Positions 16,203 to 24,662 of a stretch of 64,000 bases of DNA are shown here, piece after piece (the stretch's first letter is position 1; every line of letters begins with the position of its first letter). Source of the stretch: Actinoplanes sp. L3-i22 (GTDB lineage Bacteria; Actinomycetota; Actinomycetes; Mycobacteriales; Micromonosporaceae); NCBI RefSeq assembly GCF_019704555.1, contig NZ_AP024745.1, positions 4,472,501-4,536,500 of the forward strand, given 5' to 3'. Below the pieces are notes generated by a model. The model saw nothing but the letters and a program-made list of their open reading frames with translations. It had not been told where the DNA came from and did no database searches. Position numbers and translations under genes: made by a program.

Positions 16203-17306
16203 GTGAGGGCGGTCATCGTCGCGGCGGCAGTCGCGTTCATCGTCTCGCTGTTCGTCACGCCGGTGGCGATCCGGGTCTTCGGCGCGCTCAAGGCCGGGCA
16301 GCCGATCCGTTCCCTCGGGCTCGCCTCGAACGAGGGCAAGAAGGGCACCCCGCCGATGGGTGGCGTGGTGTTCATCCTGGCCACCCTGGTCGCCTACGTC
16401 GCCGGGCACCTGGCGCTGACCACACTGCCCGAGCGGCAGATCGCGCAGGAGAAGCCGACCATGACGGCTCTCGTCCTGCTCGGCCTGTTCGTCTTCTGCG
16501 GCGCGATCGGCTTCGTCGACGACCTGCTCAAGGTCCGCAAGCGCAACTCCGACGGCCTGTCCGCCAAGGGCAAACTGATCGGCCAGGCGATCGTCAGCAT
16601 CGGGTTCGGCATCGCCGCCCTCTACGCGACGAGCACCAACGGCCAGACCGTGATCAGCGAGCACATCTCGTTCATCCGGGACGTCAGCTGGCTGGATGTC
16701 GGCAAGGTCGGCGCGGTGATGGTGTTCGTCTTCGTGATCACGGCGATGTCCAACGGCGTGAACCTCACCGACGGCCTCGACGGCCTGGCCACCGGGGCGT
16801 CGATGCTGGTGCTCGGCGCGTACGCGCTGATCGGGTACTGGCAGTACCGGCACTGGTGCGCCGACGCGACGTACGCCAGCGGGAGCCAGTACTGCTACCA
16901 GGTCCGCGATCCCCTGGAGATCGCCATGATCGCGGCCGCGGCGGCCTGCGCCTGCCTGGGCTTCCTGTGGTGGAACACGTCCCCGGCGCGGATCTTCATG
17001 GGTGACGTGGGCGCGCTCGGACTCGGCGCCCTGATCGGCGGGCTCGCGGTGGCCACCCACACCACGCTGCTGTCGATCCTGATCGGCGGGCTCTTCGTCA
17101 TCATCACGGTCACCTGGGTGATCCAGATCGTCTCGTACCGGACCACCGGTAAGCGGGTCTTCCGGATGGTGCCGCTGCACCACCACTTCGAGCTGGCCGG
17201 GTGGAGCGAGGTCAACATCGTGGTCCGGTTCTGGACCATTGCCGGCGTCTGCGTGGCGGCCGGGCTGGGCGTGTTCTACTCGGATTTCCTGGCGGCCGTC
17301 GGATAG
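16203..17306 (+). CDS. mraY: Phospho-N-acetylmuramoyl-pentapeptide transferase, standalone copy
   Basis: 367 residues with ten membrane helices. Signature motifs are intact: GTPPMGG, the catalytic aspartates in [14 protein letters not shown] and [23 protein letters not shown], and the uridine-site PLHHHFE. It transfers phospho-MurNAc-pentapeptide to undecaprenyl phosphate to make lipid I at the inner membrane face. The gene is alone: no murF, murD or ftsW is nearby, unlike the division-wall cluster where mraY normally lies. It could be a second copy or a relocated one. The GTG at 16203 directly overlaps the preceding GCCGGCCGG stretch. A strong terminator follows. Confidence 0.95.
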   Translation: MRAVIVAAAVAFIVSLFVTPVAIRVFGALKAGQPIRSLGLASNEGKKGTPPMGGVVFILATLVAYVAGHLALTTLPERQIAQEKPTMTALVLLGLFVFCGAIGFVDDLLKVRKRNSDGLSAKGKLIGQAIVSIGFGIAALYATSTNGQTVISEHISFIRDVSWLDVGKVGAVMVFVFVITAMSNGVNLTDGLDGLATGASMLVLGAYALIGYWQYRHWCADATYASGSQYCYQVRDPLEIAMIAAAAACACLGFLWWNTSPARIFMGDVGALGLGALIGGLAVATHTTLLSILIGGLFVIITVTWVIQIVSYRTTGKRVFRMVPLHHHFELAGWSEVNIVVRFWTIAGVCVAAGLGVFYSDFLAAVG

Positions 17307-17307
17307 C

Positions 17308-17346
17308 CCGGTGTCCCGCTGGGCCGATTGCCCAGCGGGACACCGG
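17308..17346 (+). terminator. Perfect 17-bp hairpin terminator after mraY
   Basis: CCGGTGTCCCGCTGGGC pairs perfectly with its complement after a five-base loop (CGATT). No T-run follows, as is usual in actinomycete terminators. It begins two bases after the mraY stop. Confidence 0.85.
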
Positions 17347-17517
17347 CCTCGCCGTCAGTGCCGGTCGGGGGATCGGCCCGCCCCGACCATAGATCCGCCG
17401 CTGACGGCGCGCTGATGTTCAAACGCGGGCTGTGCGCATCGCCTGCACCCTGGGCGGTGGGACCGTCAATAGCTCCCACGGCCGACGCCAAGCGCTGGGG
17501 CTTGGAATAATCGCGGC

Positions 17518-18306
17518 ATGACGAAAGCGTCTGCTGCGGAGCCGCGTAGATCATTTGACAATGCCGCGGAGATCTACCACGAAATACGGCCCAATTACCC
17601 AGCGCCCATGTTCGCGGACCTGTTTCGACTCCTGCCTGACCAGCCGGCAATCCTGGAGGTCGGGCCGGGTACCGGCCAGGCGACCCGTGACCTTCTCGGC
17701 CGCGGGGCAACCGTGCACGCCGTCGAGCTCGGCCCCGCGATGGCCGCCAAGCTTCGCGAGGCACTCCCGTCACCCGCCCTGACCGTCACTGTTGGTGACT
17801 TCGAGGAGGTTGACGTGGGGGAGGACCGCTTCGATGCGGTGTTCGCGGCCACCGCTTACCACTGGATCTCCGAGAAAGCCCAGCTTGACAGGCCGGCCAG
17901 GATCTTGAAGCCCGGCGGCGTGATCGCGATCGTCGACCTCAACCAGGTCAGCTCGTCCGACGACAACGGGTTCTTCGCTGCGGCACAGCCCATCTTCGAG
18001 CGACACGGCGTGGGGCATGTCGGGCCGCAGGCTCCCGAGCGAAACGCGGTGGACCCGCCGATCCGCGGCGCGCTGAGCGACGACCCGCGGTTCGTGAACG
18101 TCGAGGTCGGCGCCTATGACTGGAACCAGACCTACACCGCGGCCGGCTACCGCAGGCTGATGCTCTCCAACTCCGGCACGCAGATGATGTCCCCGGTGGC
18201 CAGGCAGGGGCTGCTCGACGACATGGAGGACTTCGTCCGCAAACAGTTCGATGATCAGGTCACCAGGCCGCTTGTCGTCACGCTGACCACCGCGACAGCG
18301 ATGTGA
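17518..18306 (+). CDS. Class I SAM-dependent methyltransferase
   Basis: 262 residues. The Rossmann motif I is ILEVGPGTGQATRDL (about 45-59), followed by motif II with HAVELGP and an acidic motif at GDFEEV; DAVFAATAYHWI and LKPGGVIAIVD are the usual post-motifs of Methyltransf_11/25 type enzymes. The N-terminal FDNAAEIYHEIRPNYP is common to small-molecule methyltransferases of the UbiE-like group. The acceptor is unknown. ATG 17518 follows a GGAAT stretch; no partner gene suggests a pathway. Confidence 0.88.
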   Translation: MTKASAAEPRRSFDNAAEIYHEIRPNYPAPMFADLFRLLPDQPAILEVGPGTGQATRDLLGRGATVHAVELGPAMAAKLREALPSPALTVTVGDFEEVDVGEDRFDAVFAATAYHWISEKAQLDRPARILKPGGVIAIVDLNQVSSSDDNGFFAAAQPIFERHGVGHVGPQAPERNAVDPPIRGALSDDPRFVNVEVGAYDWNQTYTAAGYRRLMLSNSGTQMMSPVARQGLLDDMEDFVRKQFDDQVTRPLVVTLTTATAM

Positions 18307-18335
18307 CGCACCTGTACACAGCCATTTGACCGATC

Positions 18336-18541
18336 AATGGCAGGTCACTCGGGCCGGGCTGACCGGGCTGAGTCCCGGCACGCCCATCACGACCGAGATC
18401 TACGTCTTGGACCAATCGATGCCGGTCGGCAGCCGTTCGTCGAACGCCAGCTTCTCCTTGAACGTCTCCACGCCGTAATCAAGGCGCCGGGAGCAGGATG
18501 CCGGCCTCCGCCAGGTCACCCTTCAAATCGGTCCCGAACGG
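18336..18541 (-). pseudogene. Truncated, internally deleted copy of the 21426-22208 gene
   Basis: The stretch 18336-18478 matches 21427-21570 almost base for base over about 140 bases, including the region coding the C-terminus GLSPVSPARVTC. From about 18485 to 18541 it matches a separate part of the same gene near 21845-21905, so roughly 270 bases have been lost in between. No full reading frame remains. It is a decayed third member of the family found at 19478 and 21426. Confidence 0.75.
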
Positions 18542-18923
18542 GCTCGAGTGCCACACCGTGTTCTTCCTCGGCCTCGACCACCAGCAGTGGCGGGCACGCG
18601 CCCGAGACTCGATCGAGTCGACCTCGACGTTCCTCGTAGGGTTGCAGAAGGTGACGTTGCTCGTTGCCGACCCGCGCCCCTCTCCTGCCTTTCCAGGACC
18701 AGCCCATACGCCCGCAGGGCCGCATCGCGGAGTTCTTCACGATGCTTGACCAGGAGGTGTGATCGAGACCTGCCGAGGCTGACCCCACTCAGGATGCAAT
18801 GACGCTCGGTCGACGCAGCGTCCAGACCTCGAAGTTGATCACGCATTGAACCGACATGGTGACCGTCGGTGTACTATCCGGCGAGCCTGCCGACCGGCGG
18901 TTATCGATCTACGGGGGTCCCGT
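18542..18923. other. Non-coding or decayed stretch
   Basis: About 380 bases. No reading frame has convincing codon use. Two minus-strand frames show short protein-like pieces (HREELRDAALRAYGL and NEQRHLLQPYEERRG) that would need a frameshift to join, so a second remnant gene is possible. The promoter of the next operon should lie at the right edge. Confidence 0.3.
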
Positions 18924-19481
18924 GTGGGACAACTAGCTGCACAGCTTGGGCGGATCAGTGTCGACGTCGCTTCGCCTGATGGTCGTCTACGCGCCGGCGT
19001 ACACGGACGCCTGCAGCTGAGGCTCGAGTTCAGGGATCGTTCCTACGGCACCTACGACGACGCCGAGCTGGGCCAGCAACTCGGCCGGCTCGCGACGCTT
19101 GCCTGGGCGCGGTATCACCGGGAGTACACGGAGATCGAAGCGGCCTACCTGGACGGCTACGAGCCCGACCGTGATGCGTCGGACCAGGGTTTCGAGCAGG
19201 AGGCGCGAGAGTTGACCGTCACCGGCGTCTCGCCCGGCGGCTGGGTAGGTATCACCAGCCGCGCCCTCGCGACGTGGACGGTCACTATCAGGGGCGGCGC
19301 TCAGCGGCAGTTGGCTCAGGAGCGGTTCATCAGTGAGGCGATGGCCGCGGCCACCGCGACGATCGGCGCCTACCGGTCGTCGCGGGCCCAGCTCCTCGAC
19401 CGGTACTACGACCTGTCGGCGAGCCTGCCCCCGTGGCGGCGTGGCGTGACCGCTGGCAATCGACGTTGGGAGCGCCGATGA
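18924..19481 (+). CDS. YbaB/EbfC-like protein of a WXG100-type operon
   Basis: 185 residues. The N-terminal VGQLAAQLGRISVDVASPDGRLRA pattern, then GRLQLRLEFRD and ELGQQLGRLATLAWARYHREY, resembles the YbaB-like proteins found beside actinobacterial WXG100/ESX-type genes; a beta sheet capped by a long helix is expected. The GTG at 18924 follows GGGGGTCCC and starts where the coding signal starts. Its stop overlaps the next start (ATGA), so the two are coupled. YbaB proteins bind DNA in other bacteria, but this operon subtype has no established role. Confidence 0.6.
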   Translation: MGQLAAQLGRISVDVASPDGRLRAGVHGRLQLRLEFRDRSYGTYDDAELGQQLGRLATLAWARYHREYTEIEAAYLDGYEPDRDASDQGFEQEARELTVTGVSPGGWVGITSRALATWTVTIRGGAQRQLAQERFISEAMAAATATIGAYRSSRAQLLDRYYDLSASLPPWRRGVTAGNRRWERR

Positions 19482-20275
19482 CTTCCCCTTCCTCTACGCC
19501 CGGTCGCCGCTGGTGGTGGATCGCTGTTGCCGTCCTCGTGCTGGCCGTTGCCGGTGTGCTGTTCGCCGTGAACAACGGTGACGGGAAGCCATCCGCTGGC
19601 GACACGACTCCGCTGTCCACCGCGAGTCCCGGGCCGCGTCCGTCCCGCAGCGGGCCGGCGTGTCTGCCGACGGTCATCGAGACCGGCTTCGCCGTCGTCG
19701 GGCAGGCCGTGCGGTACGGCGTCGAAGCCCGCAACGACTGCCCGGAAGCTGTATTCAACGCCGTCGTCAAGGTTCGGGTCGTCGATCCCTCAGGAGATCC
19801 GGTGGCCGGCACCGACGAACAGCTGCCGAAGTTGGTGGTCTTGCTGCCCGGGCAGCAAGTCGCGGGCGCGGGCCGCTTCTACCTGGACAAGCCGGGCAAG
19901 GTCGGCAAGGTCGAGGCCGCCTTCGTGGCCGCGACACCGGCCCCGACCGAGGCGTTCGACGGGTGGCCGCGTCAGGTCAGCGTCACCGACGTCACGGTCG
20001 GCAAACCGGACAGCCACGGCCGGTCGACCGTGACCGGCCGGATCACCACCGATCCGGCCGGAACGACGCTGTGTTCCCCTTCGGCCAGCCTGATCCTGCG
20101 CGACCACAGCGGAACGATCATCTACGGGATGACCGGTCCGATCCGTGACGACCAGGTCAGCTTCGAACTTGCCGTGCCCAAGGCCACCGATCGCAATGCG
20201 ATCACCGTGGCGATCGCCCTGGGCCAGCCGGCGCTCACCCTCGACCCGGTACCCACCGCAGCCTGTACCGCCTGA
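19478..20275 (+). CDS. One-helix membrane protein, paralogue of 21426-22208
   Basis: 265 residues: short basic start, one helix (WWWIAVAVLVLAVAGVLFAV, 13-32), a Pro/Thr/Ser linker, then an outer domain of about 200 residues. Shared with the protein at 21426 are a CxPxVxETG entry motif, a CPxA motif, LLPGQxV, a W..xVxVTD strand and an LCxP..LxLR..G.IIYG segment. The two cysteine pairs could form disulfides outside the cell. The domain looks like an immunoglobulin-type beta sandwich, which is an inference. It overlaps the YbaB-like gene by four bases and precedes the WXG-like gene. Confidence 0.65.
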   Translation: MTSPSSTPGRRWWWIAVAVLVLAVAGVLFAVNNGDGKPSAGDTTPLSTASPGPRPSRSGPACLPTVIETGFAVVGQAVRYGVEARNDCPEAVFNAVVKVRVVDPSGDPVAGTDEQLPKLVVLLPGQQVAGAGRFYLDKPGKVGKVEAAFVAATPAPTEAFDGWPRQVSVTDVTVGKPDSHGRSTVTGRITTDPAGTTLCSPSASLILRDHSGTIIYGMTGPIRDDQVSFELAVPKATDRNAITVAIALGQPALTLDPVPTAACTA

Positions 20276-20308
20276 CTCGATACCGCCGACGACACGGGGA
20301 GAACCACC

Positions 20309-21170
20309 ATGGCTGACAACCTCACCGCGGATATCACACCTAGCCGACGTCCCCGGCTACTTCACCGCGTTCTCCGTGCCCGACCCGGACAGCGTCAACG
20401 CGTCGCTCACCGGCCCGCTCTACCGCACCGCTGGAACCCTGATCCCGAGTCTGATGCTCACCCGCAAAGCGGGCGGGCAACTGTCGACGGACTCGCTGGC
20501 TGGTGCCGACTCAGCCGGTGAGACGATCGGTCAGCTCGTCGGACACATCACGAACATCCACATGAAGTACTGGACCGGCGACGCGGCGAACGCGTTCTCC
20601 GGCTACTGCGGCGCGCTGACGGACGCCGCCGGGATGCAGCACCAGTTGGCGACCGACCTCGCCGAGGTGATGGACGCCCACCTGGAGATCCGGCGCCGGC
20701 AACTCACCGACATCTGGATTATCGGCGAGACCACCATCAAGGTCCTCGACTCACTCGACCACTGGTGCACGAACCGCAAGAAGAGCACTCAGACCGTTCT
20801 CACGGTCGTCGGCGCGATCGCCGCGGTCGTGGTCGTCGCCCCGGAAACCCTTCCCGTCGGCTCCGCGGTCGACGCTGAAGCGATCCAGTCACTCGGGGCA
20901 ATCCTCGGCACGGCCCCGGATAAGAAAGACGAAACTCTGTCGATCAGCGGCGCCACCGTTCAAGCGGTGATCCAGTCGATGACCGACACCCTACACAAGC
21001 TGTATGAATACGTCGATCAGCAGGAACAGCTGCTGGCACAGGCCCTCGGCGCCCTACGCAACGCGATCGACACCTATCGCCAGATGTTGCTGGTCCCACC
21101 ACCCTCGGAGTTCACCGCACTGGCCGAGGCCGACATCGGCACCACGCGACGGGTGTTCTACGACCGCTGA
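20309..21170 (+). CDS. WXG100/ESX-like protein with an apparent frameshift just after its start
   Basis: An ideal ribosome site (GGGGAGAACCACC) precedes ATG 20309, which opens MADNLTADIT. That frame soon loses coding character. The next frame takes over within about 12 codons (HLADVPGYFTAFSVPDPD) and runs as clear coding sequence to 21170. A one-base excess in the ATATCACACC stretch would explain it. The body holds a helix-turn-helix of WXG type (NIHMKYWTGDAANAF), a hydrophobic helix (VLTVVGAIAAVVVVAPE) and a closing coiled coil (LAQALGALRNAIDTYRQM). WXG100-fold proteins are type VII secretion substrates or chaperone-like partners. About 285 residues if joined. As written, translation from the good start would fail. 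Confidence 0.6.
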
Positions 21171-21425
21171 CCTTCGCCGACAGCGGCACAGCCACACCCG
21201 ACATCAGCGAGCTTCATGTTGCGGATTTCGTCCGACCATCGCCGGCCGTTACCCCGTTCTCTGACTGACGGTTCTGGCTGGACCGGTCGGGTCCCTGCCA
21301 TGCGCTCCAATTGGCCCAGCTTCAACGAAAGATCGAGGTTAGGGCAACTTTGAGCGGTTGCAGAGATCGGCGGCGTGGCTGGCCCAATCGCCTGCGGAGA
21401 TCTGTTGCCAGCGGGTGGGGGCCAA

Positions 21426-22208
21426 TCACTGGCAGGTCACTCGGGCCGGGCTGACCGGGCTGAGTCCCGGCACGCCCATCACGACCGAGATCTCCGTCTT
21501 GGACCAATCGATGCCGGTCGGCAGCCGTTCATCGAAGAACGGCTTCTCCTTGTACGTCTCCACGCCGTAGATCAAGGCGCCCGCGGTGTTGCGCAGCAAC
21601 AGAAAGTACCGCGGATTGCACAGCTTTGCCGTGTTCGGCTCGGTGACCAGAACGCCGGTGACCTGGGTATGACCGGATGAATCCGGGCCCCGGTGCTTGA
21701 TGTCGGTGACGTGCACGGCCGGCCACGACGAGAACGCGGACACCGGCATGTTCTGGGTGTCCGAGAAGCTGGCCCGGATGCTCTTGACCGACGCGTCGAA
21801 GCCGACGAGCAGCATGCCGCCGAGTCCGACACGCTGACCGGGCAGCACGGCCGGGAGCAGGATGCCGGCCTCCGCCTGGTCACCTTTGAGTACGGTCCCG
21901 TCGGCGCCGATCGCGACCACGTTCAGGAGGCCGGCGACCGTGGCCTGCGGGCAGTCGCTGGTGAGCACAATGCCGAAGCTGACCAGACCTTCCCGTTGGC
22001 TCTGGCCGGTCTCGGCCACCTCAGGTACGCAGACCGGACTCGCGGGGCTGCTCGCCGTGGGGGCGATGGTGACGCCGGCAGCCCGCACATCGGGGTCCTG
22101 GTCGCGGCGCAACACCGTGACCGCGGCGACGCCGACGACCAGCAGCGTGATGAGGCCGATCAGCAACCAGTGCCCTGGTTGCATCCGCTCCGGCTCGGGG
22201 TCGGTCAC
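21426..22208 (-). CDS. One-helix membrane protein, paralogue of 19478-20275
   Basis: 260 residues: cytosolic start, helix WLLIGLITLLVVGVAAVTV (14-32), linker, and outer domain with VCVPEVAETG, SDCPQATV, LLPAVLPGQRVGLGG, PAVHVTDI and LCNPRYFLLLR. It closes with a free cysteine in PARVTCQ, as its paralogue does in TAACTA. It faces the WXG-type operon, so the two copies are on opposite strands within 2 kb and may have arisen by duplication. A third copy is decayed at 18336. No known family is recognised. Confidence 0.65.
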   Translation of the reverse strand: MTDPEPERMQPGHWLLIGLITLLVVGVAAVTVLRRDQDPDVRAAGVTIAPTASSPASPVCVPEVAETGQSQREGLVSFGIVLTSDCPQATVAGLLNVVAIGADGTVLKGDQAEAGILLPAVLPGQRVGLGGMLLVGFDASVKSIRASFSDTQNMPVSAFSSWPAVHVTDIKHRGPDSSGHTQVTGVLVTEPNTAKLCNPRYFLLLRNTAGALIYGVETYKEKPFFDERLPTGIDWSKTEISVVMGVPGLSPVSPARVTCQ

Positions 22209-22332
22209 ACGCGCTCCTCGGTGTTCCCGGCTGGTGTCCGGCTCGCGAGTTGGTCAGCAGGGTCGTCTGGCTTGGCGTTCGCGGAAGGGTGCTGATAAGA
22301 GAACGGTCGATGAGGCCGGTCAGGTTGGTGGC

Positions 22333-22548
22333 CTACGGCTTGTCGAATTCGCCGTTGCGGGCGCCGGCCAGGAATGCGCTCCACTCGGCGTCGGTGTAGA
22401 CGATCACTTCGGCGCCCGGGCGCCGGCTGTGGCGGACCGCGACGTGGCCGGGTGCACTGGGCAGCTCCAGCGCAACCTCGACGCATTGCCCGCTGCCACC
22501 GGACTTGGACGACTTCCGCCAGATCGCGCCGGAAAGGTCAGGACTCAC
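22333..22548 (-). CDS. DUF397 domain protein
   Basis: 71 residues. The hallmark WRKSSKSGGSGQCVEVAL (about 10-27), followed by VAVRHSRRPG and a final W-x-AF-x-GxxxGEF, is diagnostic for DUF397, a small Streptomyces and Actinoplanes family encoded beside XRE-DUF5753 regulators. Some pairs act like antitoxin and toxin or as developmental regulators (BldB/WhiJ type). The ATG at 22548 overlaps the regulator's stop by 11 bases, so they are one operon. Confidence 0.95.
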   Translation of the reverse strand: MSPDLSGAIWRKSSKSGGSGQCVEVALELPSAPGHVAVRHSRRPGAEVIVYTDAEWSAFLAGARNGEFDKP

Positions 22549-23428
22549 GATTGTTTAGCTCCTTCAATCTCTGGGACATCAACTCTACTGACGCGGGTTG
22601 GTCGAGCGCGGCGGCGTCGAGTGCTGCCCACACTTGCTCGTAGGACTCAATTTCCTGCTTCTTGTCCAGGTAGATCGCTCCGGTGTGACTCTCGCTGTAG
22701 ACCAGGCTCGGCGGTGTGTTCCCGTTCTCTGTTGGAAACGTCAGCAGCGTGAAAGGGCCTGCGACTGAAGCTCGGTGCAGTCCGCCCGAGAGCGGCAGGA
22801 TCCTCACCGATACATACGTGAGTTCGGTGGCCTTGAGAAGGTGCCAGAGCTGGGCTCGCATGACGCCGTTGGGCAGTTCAACGAGCAAGACAGGCTCGGC
22901 AAGGATCACCTCCAACCATGGAGGTTGCGGAAACGAACGGGTCAGCTGCCTTTGGCGCGAACGTCGCACCTCCGCGCGGGCCGCCACGTCCTCACTGGTG
23001 AGATCAGGCTCCACTGCCATGATCGCAGCCTCCATATATCCGGGTTCCTGCAGTAGTCCGGACACGAGCAACGGATCGAACGAGCGGATGCGGTCGGCGG
23101 TCTGCTCCAGTGCCACATACAGCTCGAACCAGGCCGGAACCGCATCGCCGTAGGAGTGCCACCAGCCCTTGGCTCTGGTCTCAGTGGCTAATTGCTCCAG
23201 GACGGCCCGGGTTGCCGGCGGCAGTCCATAGGTCAAGCAGAGGACGGTCACCTTGCCTTTGGGCGTGGAGACGGTGCCTTGCTCGATGCGTCGGAGACTC
23301 TGGACGGACTGACCGATCGCGTCTGCCGCCTCGATCATCGTGATTCCGGCGTCACCACGGGCCTTTTGCAGTGCCAGTCCGAGCGTCCGCCGAGGGATGG
23401 TGGAACCCGCGCCGTCGGTGGCTGTCAC
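22538..23428 (-). CDS. XRE-family regulator with DUF5753 (WhiJ-like)
   Basis: 296 residues. An N-terminal helix-turn-helix (LALQKARGDAGITMIEAADAIGQSVQSLRRIEQG begins near residue 18) is followed by the DUF5753 ligand domain, with YVALEQTADRIRSFDP, VSGLLQEPGYMEA and a closing acidic helix. The GTG at 23428 is chosen because GGGGGAGGAAA sits just upstream. Such regulators bind their own promoter and often control the adjacent DUF397 gene. The AT-rich gap upstream (23429-23622) is the likely operator zone. Confidence 0.92.
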   Translation of the reverse strand: MTATDGAGSTIPRRTLGLALQKARGDAGITMIEAADAIGQSVQSLRRIEQGTVSTPKGKVTVLCLTYGLPPATRAVLEQLATETRAKGWWHSYGDAVPAWFELYVALEQTADRIRSFDPLLVSGLLQEPGYMEAAIMAVEPDLTSEDVAARAEVRRSRQRQLTRSFPQPPWLEVILAEPVLLVELPNGVMRAQLWHLLKATELTYVSVRILPLSGGLHRASVAGPFTLLTFPTENGNTPPSLVYSESHTGAIYLDKKQEIESYEQVWAALDAAALDQPASVELMSQRLKELNNRES

Positions 23429-23506
23429 TTTCCTCCCCCTTCGATGTGGATTTGGCGAGGTCACAGATTGGTAGGTTCCGCCCGGCGTTCTGATACGTCA
23501 AGAGGT

Positions 23507-23524
23507 GATTTCTCTGATTTCTCT
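23507..23524 (+). repeat. Tandem 9-bp repeat in the regulator's upstream gap
   Basis: GATTTCTCT occurs twice in succession in an AT-rich stretch between the XRE-DUF5753 gene and the divergent small-gene operon. It could be part of a regulator binding site. Its small size leaves chance as an alternative. Confidence 0.3.
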
Positions 23525-23622
23525 AGATCAATTCCAAAAACCCAGTTCGAGGCATTGCTGAGTGATACCTGACAGCGTGAGCATCGGTAGCCACAAGTGA
23601 CAGCCGACTACGGGAGGGTCTG

Positions 23623-23772
23623 ATGCTTGCCGTCACCGCCGTTGCGGGAGCCGTGATCGGATTGATCGGTGGGCTCCTGGTCGGACGGAATCGGGGCCGT
23701 TGGTGTACGCATTGCGGCCGCTCGCTCGACTGCTACGCCTGCCAGAGCCTGAGCATTGGGCCCCGGTCTTGA
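23623..23772 (+). CDS. 49-residue membrane/zinc-ribbon microprotein
   Basis: ATG 23623 follows GGGAGGG. The protein has a glycine-rich hydrophobic helix (AVAGAVIGLIGGLLVG, 6-21), a short basic hinge, and two cysteine pairs (CTHC at 28-31 and CYAC at 37-40) that form a small zinc-ribbon-like knuckle. It stops at 23770-23772, where a TTG start overlaps. Microproteins with this layout occur in actinomycete integrative elements beside AlpA-like genes. No function is known. Confidence 0.6.
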   Translation: MLAVTAVAGAVIGLIGGLLVGRNRGRWCTHCGRSLDCYACQSLSIGPRS

Positions 23773-24089
23773 GTCTGCGGTTGGGGGCGGCCGCCGCCAA
23801 CGAACTGTTGGCCGCGTTGGCCACCCTTCATCGGGGCGGTCCCGGAGGGTTGCGGGCCTGTCGGCCGCTGTTCGCTGATCTGTTGGGCTGGCCCGCCGGC
23901 GCGGTCGGCACCTGTGTCGCGCTTGAGCGGCAGTTTCCCGGCTGGCTGGTCTGGCATTGCCCGGCTTCGATGGCCTGGCCGGACAGTTGGGCTGCGGTTC
24001 GCGAGACCGGCGGCCAGGTGCCGGTCAGCGCGATCACGCCGGCCGAACTGCGGGACGCGATCCTGACCGAAGCGGCGGAAAGCCGTTGA
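23769..24089 (+). CDS. Hypothetical protein of a small-gene operon
   Basis: About 106 residues from TTG 23769, overlapping the upstream stop; a GTG at 23700 in the same frame is an alternative that overlaps more. The sequence is helical (AAANELLAALATL) and then has a hydrophobic middle (FPGWLVWHCPASMAWPDSW). No family is recognised. It is co-directional with an AlpA-like gene 32 bases downstream. Confidence 0.5.
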   Translation: MSLRLGAAAANELLAALATLHRGGPGGLRACRPLFADLLGWPAGAVGTCVALERQFPGWLVWHCPASMAWPDSWAAVRETGGQVPVSAITPAELRDAILTEAAESR

Positions 24090-24121
24090 ACTCCCGCAGG
24101 CACCCGCGAGGGGGCGCATGG

Positions 24122-24526
24122 ATGGCCGGCGACGAAGCTCGGCCGGTGGGGAACGCGTCGCTGCAGCCGCGGCTGATGGGTAGCCGTGAGATCGCCGAGC
24201 GGCTCGGCCTGTGCCGTCAGCGTGTTCAACAGTTGGCCGAGCGGGCCGACTTCCCGGCGCCCTATCAGGAGCTGCGGATGGGCCGGATCTGGTGGCAGAG
24301 CGAGGTCGAGACGTGGATCAGGGGCTGGCGCTCGGGTGTGGTGCTGAGCGTGCCCGGTGATGACGGCGCCGTTCGTGATCTGGCCGAGCGGCTGGCCGAC
24401 CATCTCGCCGATCGTGGTTGTGCCTTCATCGAGAGCGACCAGATCGATTCGCTGGCGAAGGGTCTGCGGCTGGTGCTCGACGCGGTCGGCGTCACGTGGG
24501 TTCCGGGCGTGCCCTGGGACCGTTGA
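24122..24526 (+). CDS. AlpA-like helix-turn-helix protein
   Basis: 134 residues. The winged helix reads MGSREIAERLGLCRQRVQQL (about 19-38), then ADFPAPYQELRMGRIWWQSEVETWI, the form of MerR/AlpA-type DNA-binding and excisionase proteins. The second half (LAERLADHLADRGCAF and onward) is an extra helical domain. ATG 24122 is a reasonable start; a nearby GAGGGGGC is the likely ribosome site. It suits an element-borne regulator or excisionase; no integrase is present in the window. Confidence 0.7.
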   Translation: MAGDEARPVGNASLQPRLMGSREIAERLGLCRQRVQQLAERADFPAPYQELRMGRIWWQSEVETWIRGWRSGVVLSVPGDDGAVRDLAERLADHLADRGCAFIESDQIDSLAKGLRLVLDAVGVTWVPGVPWDR

Positions 24527-24662
24527 ACCACTGGGGAGTGGGGCCGGCGCTATCTCGCGCCGGCCCGTCAGGACGAGCTGACGCACAGCTCAGCCGGCGA
24601 CGCATGAGGTCGCCGCGCCGGCCCGGCGACGCGCGCGGAAGTCGCCGAGCCGGCCGGGCTCG

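Noticed and set aside
17308..17346. CRISPR-like or IS end reading of the hairpin after mraY
   Set aside because: It is a single inverted repeat with a five-base loop just after a stop codon, which fits a terminator.
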